64,000 bases of DNA, from NCBI GenBank assembly GCA_963695985.1, contig CAVOIC010000011.1, positions 248,001 through 312,000 on the forward strand, given 5' to 3'. The DNA is from DATBVX01 sp963695985. GTDB lineage: Bacteria; Pseudomonadota; Gammaproteobacteria; Steroidobacterales; Steroidobacteraceae. The translations under genes were made by a program, and so were the position numbers. Positions within the stretch are counted from its first letter, which is position 1. Every line of letters starts with the position of its first letter. Below the pieces are notes generated by a model, which worked only from the letters and a program-made list of their open reading frames with translations, ran no database searches and was not told where the DNA came from. This document shows, one piece after another, positions 52,238-59,497 of this stretch.

Positions 52238-53479
52238 ATGACCAACTTGCGGCCCTTCGGCTGGAGCGCTGTTCTTATCAGCTCGCTCGCGCTGCACGCG
52301 TGTGGCGGTGGTATGAGCGGCGGCGGCTCGCAACCGCCGCCGACGCCGACACCAACCCCAACTCCATCGCCGCCAACCATCGGCGTGCAGCAGGTCTTCT
52401 CCGGCCTCACCTTCTCGAGCCCGGTCGCGATGCTGCAGGCTCCCGGGGACAACACGCACTGGTTTGTGGTGGAGCAGGGCGGCCGCGTGCGCGTGTTCGA
52501 CAACAACGCGATGGTCACGACCGCGCAGAACTTCATCGACATCACGAGCCGCGTGGTTTTCGCCGGCGAAACCGGACTGCTTGGCATGGCATTTCATCCG
52601 AACTTTCCCAGCGATCCGCGCGTATTTCTGTTCTATTCGCACACCGATGCGATGCTGGGGCTGGTCTCGCGGCTGTCGGCGTTCACCACGGCGAACGCGG
52701 GTGCGACGCTCGACCCCAACTCCGAGCAGATCCTGCTCACAGTCGAGAAGCCCGAGGACAACCACAACGGCGGCGGCATCGGCTTCGGCCCCGACGGTTT
52801 TCTCTACGTCGGGCTGGGCGACGGCGGCGGCGGCAACGATCAGCATGGCACGATCGGCAATGCACAGCTGTTGACGACTCTGCTCGGAAAGATGCTGCGT
52901 ATCGACATCTCAGGTGGCGTGGGAGCGGCCTATCGGATTCCTGCCACAAACCCGTTTGCCGCCAACCCGACGTGCGGCGCGAACGGCACGGGCAGCATGA
53001 GTTGTCCGGAAATCTTCGCGTGGGGCTTCCGTAATCCCTGGCGCTGGAGCTTCGATCGGCAGACGGGCCAGCTCTGGGTGGGCGATGTCGGTCAGAGCGC
53101 GCGCGAAGAAGTGGATCGCGTCGGTCTCGGCGGCAACTATGGCTGGCGCTGCTTTGAGGGCACTCGCAACACGGGGCTCGCCTGTGGCAACCCGTCGAAT
53201 CTGCAGGCGCCGATCGCGGACTACGGCCGCACAGTGGGCACTACGGTGACCGGTGGCTACGTATACCGCGGAGCGGCGTTTCCGGCGCTCGTCGGTCGCT
53301 ACATCTTCGGCGACTTTGGCTCCGGGAGAATCTGGAATATCGCGAACGATACTGCGCCGACGATGGACATGACGACGGGCTTCGACTCTGGTTTGAGCAT
53401 GTCCTCGTTCGGTCAAGGCAATGACGGCGAGCTCTACGTCGTGAGCTACGACGGCCGCCTGTTCCACATCACGGGCTAG
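52238..53479 (+). CDS. PQQ-dependent sugar dehydrogenase-like lipoprotein (YliI/Asd type)
   Basis: 413 residues. A signal peptide ends in a lipobox (ALHAC), then a Gly/Ser-rich and PTPTPTPTPS linker, then a six-bladed propeller of the soluble glucose/aldose dehydrogenase class. Landmarks are GLLGMAFHPNFPSDPRVFLF, EDNHNGGGIGFGPDGFLYVG, AWGFRNPWRWSFDRQTGQLW and GDVGQSAREEVD. These oxidise aldose sugars in the periplasm with PQQ bound by the propeller. ATG 52238 follows GAGGA. Four Cys in the propeller could form disulfides. It is convergent with bactofilin, overlapping by 11 bases. Confidence 0.88.
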   Translation: MTNLRPFGWSAVLISSLALHACGGGMSGGGSQPPPTPTPTPTPSPPTIGVQQVFSGLTFSSPVAMLQAPGDNTHWFVVEQGGRVRVFDNNAMVTTAQNFIDITSRVVFAGETGLLGMAFHPNFPSDPRVFLFYSHTDAMLGLVSRLSAFTTANAGATLDPNSEQILLTVEKPEDNHNGGGIGFGPDGFLYVGLGDGGGGNDQHGTIGNAQLLTTLLGKMLRIDISGGVGAAYRIPATNPFAANPTCGANGTGSMSCPEIFAWGFRNPWRWSFDRQTGQLWVGDVGQSAREEVDRVGLGGNYGWRCFEGTRNTGLACGNPSNLQAPIADYGRTVGTTVTGGYVYRGAAFPALVGRYIFGDFGSGRIWNIANDTAPTMDMTTGFDSGLSMSSFGQGNDGELYVVSYDGRLFHITG

Positions 53480-53882
53480 GCTCCGTGCGTTCCTTGCGCC
53501 GTTCCTCGAAGCGCGTGATCGGCGTGCCGCTCGTGACCGTGATGTCGCCGTCCACCTTCGCGCCCTTGGCGATGGCAATCGTGCGTGCCTTGACACTGCC
53601 GCGAATCACGGCCGTCTGACCGATCTCGAGTTTCTCGTCTACCACCAGGTCGCCGGTGACCTGGCCTGCGACCACCGCCTGCACGGCCTGCACGCGGCCC
53701 TCCCAATGGCCGGAGATCGCGAGATTGAGCGCGCCGTCGATGCGTCCGTCGCCCTTGACGTGGCCGCATAGCACAAACGCGCCCGAGGTGGTGAGGTTGC
53801 CGACGAAGCGGGTGCGCTCGCCGAGAAAAGTCGGCGAGCCGGAGACGGAATCGAGCAGGCGGCGTCTGGGTTCTTCGGCCAT
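53469..53882 (-). CDS. Bactofilin (polymer-forming cytoskeletal protein)
   Basis: 137 residues: short disordered ends around a right-handed beta-helix, seen in TSGAFVLCGHVKGDGRIDG and AVVAGQVTGDLVVDEKLEIG followed by AVIRGSVKA. The spacing of Gly and Val turns is typical of bactofilins (DUF583). They form stable filaments that localise cell-wall or chemosensory machinery. It stands alone and is divergent from the SPOR-domain gene, which also belongs to cell-wall biology. Confidence 0.92.
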   Translation of the reverse strand: MAEEPRRRLLDSVSGSPTFLGERTRFVGNLTTSGAFVLCGHVKGDGRIDGALNLAISGHWEGRVQAVQAVVAGQVTGDLVVDEKLEIGQTAVIRGSVKARTIAIAKGAKVDGDITVTSGTPITRFEERRKERTEPSP

Positions 53883-54025
53883 GGGCTTCCTCGCAGCAGT
53901 ACGGGCGGCTGCGCAAGACTAACCCCTCATCCTCGCCCGCTCCAGCCCGCTCGCTGGCCGTGGCCATCGGCAACCGCGATCCTCGCGCGTACAATCCGCG
54001 AGTCCAATCGCCCGGCGGAGGAACT

Positions 54026-54706
54026 GTGAGCCGCATGACACTCGTCACGATGATGGCAGCGGTACTGCTCGCAGTGATGGCCTGCAGCAGCCGCCAGCAG
54101 CAATGGGAAGACGCGCGCCGCGCGGACACGCTCGAGGCGTATCAGCAGTTCCTGCGCTCTTACCCGGACGGTGAGTTCGCCTCGCAGGCCCAGGCGCGCG
54201 TGCGTGAGCTGCAGGAGCTCGCCGACTGGCAGAAAGCCATGCAGACCGACACCGCCGATGCGTATCAGCAGTTCCTCAATGGACACCCTCAGGGGCGCAT
54301 GGCAGATGAAGCGCGCATCCGGCTCGGGAATTTCGCGCTGGCCCAGACGCCCTCGAACACGCCTTCGGATGTGATGCCGGAAAGCGCCGCAGCGCAATCG
54401 CCGCCAGCTGCCGCCGCGGCACCGACGACCGGCACCGCCAAGACTGCGGCGACGCAACCGGGTGGCTACCACATTCAGCTCGGCGCGTTCTCCGGCGGCG
54501 ACAAGCAGGCCATGGGCGAGTGGCGGCGTCTGCAGGCCGAACATCCGCAGCTGCTGCACGGACTCTCACCATCAGTGAAGCTTGCGACCACACCCGCGGG
54601 TCACCTGTATCGATTGCAGGCGGGCACACTCTCCGAGGCGAGTGCGCGCCAGGTGTGCGCGGCGCTCAAGGCGAAGAACCAGGATTGCGTCGTCATTGCA
54701 CCTTGA
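54026..54706 (+). CDS. SPOR-domain lipoprotein with two TPR-like repeats
   Basis: 226 residues. The signal peptide ends in a lipobox (LAVMAC). Two near-identical helical repeats follow, DTLEAYQQFLRSYPDGEFAS and DTADAYQQFLNGHPQGRMAD. After a Pro/Ala linker comes a C-terminal SPOR domain starting GGYHIQLGAFSGGDKQAM and ending CAALKAKNQDCVVI. SPOR domains bind denuded peptidoglycan at division sites. The GTG at 54026 has GGAGGA four bases upstream; the ATG at 54035 is too far from it. A disulfide between the two C-terminal Cys is likely. Confidence 0.85.
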   Translation: MSRMTLVTMMAAVLLAVMACSSRQQQWEDARRADTLEAYQQFLRSYPDGEFASQAQARVRELQELADWQKAMQTDTADAYQQFLNGHPQGRMADEARIRLGNFALAQTPSNTPSDVMPESAAAQSPPAAAAAPTTGTAKTAATQPGGYHIQLGAFSGGDKQAMGEWRRLQAEHPQLLHGLSPSVKLATTPAGHLYRLQAGTLSEASARQVCAALKAKNQDCVVIAP

Positions 54707-54750
54707 AGCAGCACGCGCGCATCAGCGCCGCACTGTGACCCGGATCATCA

Positions 54751-54799
54751 ACTGACGTTCCTGGCTGGGGCTGCGTCAGAAACTGACAAATTGCGTCAG
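54751..54799 (+). promoter_or_regulatory. Candidate enhancer: repeated ACTGAC / GCGTCAG half-sites
   Basis: ACTGAC occurs at 54751-54756 and 54782-54787, and GCGTCAG at 54773-54779 and 54793-54799, the two motifs being inverted relative to each other. GTCAGAAACTGAC (54775-54787) is a perfect short palindrome. The block ends about 82 bases before the predicted sigma-54 start site, the usual place for activator (bEBP) binding. The activator is unknown. Confidence 0.5.
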
Positions 54800-54853
54800 C
54801 ACCAGGGGACATCGACCCCCCTCTAAGTTTCTGATCCTGAAAGTAATTGTCGT

Positions 54854-54871
54854 TTGGCACGACGATTGCTT
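54854..54871 (+). promoter_or_regulatory. Sigma-54 (RpoN) promoter
   Basis: TTGGCACGACGATTGCTT matches the -24/-12 consensus TGGCACG-N4-TTGCT without a mismatch, and GG and GC are exactly 10 bases apart (56-57 and 68-69). Transcription should start near 54881, 14 bases before the ATG of the small gene. Repeated half-sites lie upstream at activator distance. Confidence 0.85.
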
Positions 54872-54894
54872 CGTATTACTCCGTGTCAGCACTT

Positions 54895-55164
54895 ATGGCT
54901 ACCGGAAAATCGGAAATCGTGGCGCTGCTGCTGCCGGAGGGCGAGAAGGAACATCTCGCGCATCCCGAGCACTGCGCGACGCTCCTGATCCGACGTGCTG
55001 ACGGACAGTTCGCGCTGGAGCAGGTCGATGCGCGTATCGCACTCGCCCGGCGCCTGGCCAGCACTGGATGTTTTCGCAAGGGCAAGCCGATCGTCGATCC
55101 GATGACCCGTCAGGTGATGGGTTACGAAATGGAGGAGATAGCGCTCGCGATGAGCGCGGCTTGA
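54895..55164 (+). CDS. Small protein of about 89 residues under sigma-54 control
   Basis: The protein reads MATGKSEIVALLLPEGEKEH and later LIRRADGQFALEQVDARIAL, RLASTGCFRKGKPIVDP and MGYEMEEIALAM. It has no signal peptide, no membrane span and one Cys; I recognise no family. The sigma-54 promoter predicts a transcript starting near 54881, so the TTG at 54847 cannot be used. The GTG at 54883 would be almost leaderless and the ATG at 54895 has a 14-base leader without a ribosome-binding site. A strong terminator follows, making this a single-gene unit. Its activator would be an AAA+ enhancer-binding protein encoded elsewhere. Confidence 0.7.
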   Translation: MATGKSEIVALLLPEGEKEHLAHPEHCATLLIRRADGQFALEQVDARIALARRLASTGCFRKGKPIVDPMTRQVMGYEMEEIALAMSAA

Positions 55165-55205
55165 CCTGACAACGGTTCCCCCTGAACCCCTGTGGTTCGC
55201 TCTTG

Positions 55206-55246
55206 GCGCCGCGATCAAGCTTCCCCCGCTCGCGGCGCTTTTTTTT
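55206..55246 (+). terminator. Rho-independent terminator of the sigma-54-driven gene
   Basis: GCGCCGCGA (55206-55214) pairs with TCGCGGCGC (55230-55238), a perfect 9-bp stem with a 15-base loop, followed by eight T (55239-55246). It is the clearest plus-strand intrinsic terminator in the window and isolates the small gene from the DUF481 gene. Confidence 0.92.
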
Positions 55247-55361
55247 GCGCGTCAACCTCTCCTTGCAAACCACATGCCCTGGGCCGTGGGGCTGTAGCCG
55301 GGCGTTGGCCGCGCTTCGCCGTTGGTTGTTATCCTCCGGGCTCGTTTGCGGGGGATTCACC

Positions 55362-56414
55362 ATGAGAGTCACGCGTTCCGTCGTCGGCATCGGGATGGTG
55401 CTGGGCGCCCTCCTTGCGGTTGTCACGACTGCCGAAGCACGCCAGCGCGACAAGACCGACATCGTCACGCTGAAGAACGGTGATCGCATCACCTGCGCGA
55501 TCGTCACCCTGCAGTACGGCCAGCTGCAAGCCAGGACTTCGGCGCTCGGCACCGTCAACATCAAGTGGGAAGAAGTTGCCACGGTGCAGAGCACGTTCAC
55601 ATTCGAAGTGGAGATGCTGAGCGCGGCGCGCCACTACGGCGCCTTCAGTCCCGGTGCGGATGGCAGGCATGTCGTGATCTCGGGCGATGCCGGCAGCATC
55701 GTGGTCGATCCGTCCGAGGTCACCCGCATTGCCGAGATCGACTCCGAGTTCTGGAAGCGAGTTCACGGCTCCATGTCGGTCGGCTACGACTACACGCAGT
55801 CCTCGGATGTGAGCACAGGTTCGGTAGCATTCGCCGCCGGTTATCGCGCTGAAAAGATCGCCATGAATCTCGACGTCAGCCTTCAGCGGACGGACTCGCC
55901 AGACAAGGGAACACTCGATCGTGACAAGATCGACTTCAACTACCTGTGGCTGCGGCCGAACCGCAATTTCTGGGAGGGGCTGAGCTCAGTGGAGCGCAAC
56001 GAGGAGCTCGGCATCGAAGCGCGCCTGCAATTGGGCGGCGGCTTCGGTCGCTATCTTCTGCAATCGTCGGTGAGCGAGTTCTCCGCTCTCGTGGGCGCGG
56101 TGGTGCAGAAGGAATGGATCACCGGCGCACAGGACTCGCAGGAGAGTGTGGAAGGTATAGTGGGCGCGGACTGGCACGTGTACCACCTCGTGGGTAAGAC
56201 CACGAGCCTCAGCAGCCAGGCGGCGCTCTATCCGAGCTTCACCGAATCCGGGCGCTATCGCGGGGCGTTCGATGTCACGCTGCGCAAGGAGCTGGTAACG
56301 GACTTCTTCATTGACTTCACCGCATACTATGACTACGACAACAAGCCGCCCGACATCGACAAGACGACCACGAGCGACTTTGGCGTGATCACTTCGCTGA
56401 GCTACACGTTCTGA
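55362..56414 (+). CDS. DUF481 family outer-membrane protein
   Basis: 350 residues. Signal peptide (cleavage near TTAEA), then a small beta domain with DIVTLKNGDRITCAIVTLQY, typical of the N-terminal part of many DUF481 proteins, followed by a salt-stress-type barrel. Barrel strands include SMSVGYDYTQSSDVSTGSVA and FFIDFTAYYDYDNKPP; the last strand VITSLSYTF ends in Phe. DUF481 proteins (E. coli YdiY) are outer-membrane proteins of unknown role. ATG 55362 has GGGGGA upstream. The 197 bases before it hold only the terminator. Confidence 0.88.
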   Translation: MRVTRSVVGIGMVLGALLAVVTTAEARQRDKTDIVTLKNGDRITCAIVTLQYGQLQARTSALGTVNIKWEEVATVQSTFTFEVEMLSAARHYGAFSPGADGRHVVISGDAGSIVVDPSEVTRIAEIDSEFWKRVHGSMSVGYDYTQSSDVSTGSVAFAAGYRAEKIAMNLDVSLQRTDSPDKGTLDRDKIDFNYLWLRPNRNFWEGLSSVERNEELGIEARLQLGGGFGRYLLQSSVSEFSALVGAVVQKEWITGAQDSQESVEGIVGADWHVYHLVGKTTSLSSQAALYPSFTESGRYRGAFDVTLRKELVTDFFIDFTAYYDYDNKPPDIDKTTTSDFGVITSLSYTF

Positions 56415-56453
56415 GCTCCGCCACGCCGCCTCGCAGGCTGGAGTCCGAGAACA

Positions 56454-57362
56454 ATGTCCGAGCAAGGCTCATCGACGAAAGCGATCCTGTACGCTTTCCT
56501 CGCCAACCTGTTTATTGCGATTACCAAGGCAGCGGCCGCGGCATACACGCATTCGGGCAGCATGCTGGCAGAGGCCATTCATTCGTTCGCGGACTGCGGC
56601 AACCAGGTGCTGCTGTTTCTCGGTCTGAAGCAGGCACAGCGCCCGCCCGATGAGCTGCATCCGCTCGGCCACGGCAGGCTCACGTATTTCTGGAGCTTCA
56701 TCGTCGCGCTGCTGCTCTTCAGCGCCGGCGGCCTGTTCTCCATCTACGAGGGCTGGCACAAGCTGAAGGCGCCCGAGCCGCTGCACCAGGCCTGGGTCGC
56801 TCTGCTGGTGCTGGGGATTTCCGTCGCGCTCGAGACCGGGAGCCTTATCGGCTGCCTGCGCGAGATCGCCAAGCTGCGTCGCGGACGCTCGTTAGCCTAC
56901 TGGTTGCGCAACACGCGCAATGCGGAGCTGGTCGTCGTGCTCGGCGAGGATATCGCGGCGCTCCTGGGACTGGTACTGGCATTCCTGTTCGTGGCACTCG
57001 CAACGCTCAGCGGCGACGCGCGCTTCGATGCCGCGGGCTCGATCGCGGTCGGCGTCGTGTTGATCGCAGTCTCCGCGTTCATCGCCAACCGCATCAAACG
57101 CCTGCTGGTGGGCACCTCGGCCGAAGAGGATCTGCAGCAGGGCATCGTCGAGCTGATCCGCAGCGACCCGGAAATCGTCGGTCTGTTCAACGCGATCACG
57201 CAGCAGCTCGGACCCAAGGTCATGCTTGCTGCGAAAGTCAGCATGCGCCCGGGCATCAGCATCGAATCCGCCGTCGCGAGCCTCAACGCCCTCGAGCGGC
57301 GCATCAAGGAGCGCTTTCCGGAAGTCGGCTGGTGCTTCGTCGAGCCGGATCTCGAGGACTGA
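56454..57362 (+). CDS. Cation diffusion facilitator family transporter
   Basis: 302 residues with six membrane helices and a cytoplasmic C-terminal domain. The metal site uses HSFADCGNQVLLF in helix 2 and ELVVVLGEDIAALLGLVLAF in helix 5; HPLGHGRLTYFWSF follows helix 2. The C-terminal domain (EEDLQQGIVELIRSD onwards) is the regulatory dimer part. It exports divalent metal such as Zn or Mn by proton exchange. The Cys and Asn in helix 2, in place of the more common Asp pairs, fit the SLC30A9-like branch. No metal regulator lies nearby. Confidence 0.9.
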   Translation: MSEQGSSTKAILYAFLANLFIAITKAAAAAYTHSGSMLAEAIHSFADCGNQVLLFLGLKQAQRPPDELHPLGHGRLTYFWSFIVALLLFSAGGLFSIYEGWHKLKAPEPLHQAWVALLVLGISVALETGSLIGCLREIAKLRRGRSLAYWLRNTRNAELVVVLGEDIAALLGLVLAFLFVALATLSGDARFDAAGSIAVGVVLIAVSAFIANRIKRLLVGTSAEEDLQQGIVELIRSDPEIVGLFNAITQQLGPKVMLAAKVSMRPGISIESAVASLNALERRIKERFPEVGWCFVEPDLED

Positions 57363-57368
57363 GACCCG

Positions 57369-58529
57369 TCAGTAGCCGCGCTTCACGTCCACGACCGACA
57401 GCATGCGCTCGCCGGCTACGTAGCGCCGCAGATTCTCGCGCGCGATCGCCCAGTGCCGTTCCTGGTCGAACTCCGAGTCGCTGGAGACGTGCGGCGTGAT
57501 GATGACGTTCGGCAGGCGCCACAAGGGGTGCTCGGACGGCAGCGGCTCCGGCTCGGTCACGTCGAGAGCTGCTCCCCCGAGGCGGTTCTGTCGCAGTGCG
57601 TTCACGAGGTCGTCGGTGACCACGGTGCCACCGCGCCCGACGTTGACGAAGAACGCGCCGGGCTTCATGGCGGCGAATGCACGCGCATCGAAGGTGTGCC
57701 TGGTCTGCTCGGTCAGCGGCAGCGTGTTGACCACCACGTCTGCCTCGCCCAGGAGCTTTGGCATCTCGTCCGGCAGCCCGACGTAGCTGACAAAATCCGG
57801 ACCCTCGCGCCCGCTGGCGCGCGTGGCGATCACGCGCATGCCGAGCGCGTGCGCGCGACGCGCCACTTCCACGCCGATTCCGCCCAGGCCGGCCACCAGC
57901 AGAGTCTTTCCTTCCAGCGATACCGCGCGTATTGAACCGCGCGGTTCGGGCTCCCAGCGACCGCTGGCCTGTGCACTGATATAGGCAGGCAGGTCGCGAG
58001 CCAGCGCAAACGTCAGCGCGATGACGTGCTCCGCCATGACGGGTCCAGCTACGCGCTGCATGTTCGTGACCAGCAGGCCGCGCTCGGCCACGGCCGGAAT
58101 TCCGACGCAGCGTTCGACTCCGGCACTCAGCAGCTGGATCCAGTACAGGTGCGTGGCCCGCGCCAGGATCTCGGGCGTGCACAGGCCGATGAGCGCGTCG
58201 GCATCGGCGGCTGCACTCAACGCAGCGGCATTGTCCGCAGCGAACACCAGCTTTACACCAGGAGCGGCGGCCTGCAGCCCGGCACGATGCTCGGCATCGC
58301 CGGGATCGCGCACCACGATGAGCTTCGGCTTGTGCCACCTGTTGCTCGCGCTGAGCGGCTCGTCAGCCTCGTGCAGACCGAGTCGGGCGATGAGTTGCTG
58401 CACGTCAGTTGCTGCAGCAGGAACCTGTGCGCAGGCCACCGCGCCGCTCACCGCCGAGAGCAGCAAGACGAGGAATTGCACGTGACCCGTGCAACGCGCA
58501 CTTGCGGCATTTACCTTAGTTCGCACCAT
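57369..58529 (-). CDS. Exported D-2-hydroxyacid dehydrogenase
   Basis: 386 residues. The catalytic part is a complete NAD-dependent D-2-hydroxyacid dehydrogenase: Rossmann loop VAGLGGIGVEVARRAHALG, catalytic Arg in NVGRGGTVV, Glu in DVTEPEPLPSEHP and His in TPHVSSDS. It is preceded by a signal peptide with VQFLVLLLSAVSGAVACAQ, which includes a lipobox-like AVAC. A cytosolic cofactor enzyme with an export signal is unusual; it may act in the periplasm with bound cofactor, or the hydrophobic start may only anchor it. ATG 58529 follows GAGG. It is convergent with the CDF gene. Confidence 0.85.
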   Translation of the reverse strand: MVRTKVNAASARCTGHVQFLVLLLSAVSGAVACAQVPAAATDVQQLIARLGLHEADEPLSASNRWHKPKLIVVRDPGDAEHRAGLQAAAPGVKLVFAADNAAALSAAADADALIGLCTPEILARATHLYWIQLLSAGVERCVGIPAVAERGLLVTNMQRVAGPVMAEHVIALTFALARDLPAYISAQASGRWEPEPRGSIRAVSLEGKTLLVAGLGGIGVEVARRAHALGMRVIATRASGREGPDFVSYVGLPDEMPKLLGEADVVVNTLPLTEQTRHTFDARAFAAMKPGAFFVNVGRGGTVVTDDLVNALRQNRLGGAALDVTEPEPLPSEHPLWRLPNVIITPHVSSDSEFDQERHWAIARENLRRYVAGERMLSVVDVKRGY

Positions 58530-58565
58530 TCTTTGCGCCTCTTCGTTTATGCCCGCCGGCGACAG

Positions 58566-59432
58566 TCACGCTTTGCGTCCGCTCACGATGGGCACGTGCC
58601 AGACGGCATATTGCGCCGGATCCCTGATGCTCGCGATCGCCTGATCGAACAGCGCATGCGTCTTTTGGCGGCCCAGCCTGGTCGAGTCACCGATCGCATT
58701 CGTGTAACCGTCGCGCCACGCTTCCATGATCGATGCAAACGTGTCGCGCGGTACACGCAGCGTGTCGACGATCGCATAGTCGACCCGCAACTCCGTCAGT
58801 CCCAGCCGTAGTAGCAGGGAATAAGTGTGCCGTCCCACGCGGGCGTCGGTGCCCGTGATGCGTGTGAACTCGATCGCGCCCTCATGCCACAGGCGATCGG
58901 AGTTGAGCGCGCCGACCGGCATGTGCAGCATGCCGTAATCCTCGCTCAGGACGTGCAGCCAGCCGCCCGGTCGGCAGATCCTTACCAGTTCGGCGAGCGC
59001 GCGCTCCGGCTCGGGAATGGCCTGTGTCATGTGCCGGCAGGTGACAAGGTCGAACCCGTCCGCCGGCAATCGCAGCTCAAAGGCATCCCCCTGCTCAAAG
59101 CGCACGCGCGGCGCCAGCGCGGCGTAGCGCTTGCGCGCATAGGCGATGGGGCCTTCCAGGATGTCGACACCGACGATCTGTGCGTGCGGATAGAGACCGG
59201 CGAGGCGTGCCGTGATCTCGCCACTGCCGCAGCCGATATCGGCGATCTGCGCATTGGCACGCAACCGATAGCGCGCCAACAGGGGCTCCTCCTGCGGCCA
59301 GATGGCACTCGCCTGCGCGGCGAGATTGCGCACCATCGATTCGTCCGCCATCTGTTCGGCCTGGGGGTTGCGTTGCTTGTTCATGGGCGAAATGTCAAAC
59401 CCGGCGAGTACGGGCGCGCGTTTGACAGTCAT
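58566..59432 (-). CDS. SAM-dependent methyltransferase (class I)
   Basis: 288 residues. Motif I is IADIGCGSGEITARLAG, followed by IVGVDILEGPIAYARKRY and FDLVTCRHMTQAIPEPERAL, the usual class I order; a C-terminal helical region recalls UbiE/ArsM-type enzymes. The substrate cannot be told. Either the ATG at 59432 or that at 59384 (MNKQRNPQAEQ) could start it; neither has a strong ribosome-binding site. It is divergent from the large membrane-protein gene. Confidence 0.85.
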   Translation of the reverse strand: MTVKRAPVLAGFDISPMNKQRNPQAEQMADESMVRNLAAQASAIWPQEEPLLARYRLRANAQIADIGCGSGEITARLAGLYPHAQIVGVDILEGPIAYARKRYAALAPRVRFEQGDAFELRLPADGFDLVTCRHMTQAIPEPERALAELVRICRPGGWLHVLSEDYGMLHMPVGALNSDRLWHEGAIEFTRITGTDARVGRHTYSLLLRLGLTELRVDYAIVDTLRVPRDTFASIMEAWRDGYTNAIGDSTRLGRQKTHALFDQAIASIRDPAQYAVWHVPIVSGRKA

Positions 59433-59497
59433 TGTGGTTACCGGTTGTGATTCTATATTGAGGGCGGCGCGCAATTGCGCGCGCGAAGGGAGCCTCC

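Noticed and set aside
52345..52380. Short CA/CC-type repeat encoding PTPTPTPTPS, first looked at as a possible repeat array
   Set aside because: It is in frame within the sugar dehydrogenase lipoprotein as a linker; there is no spacer structure.
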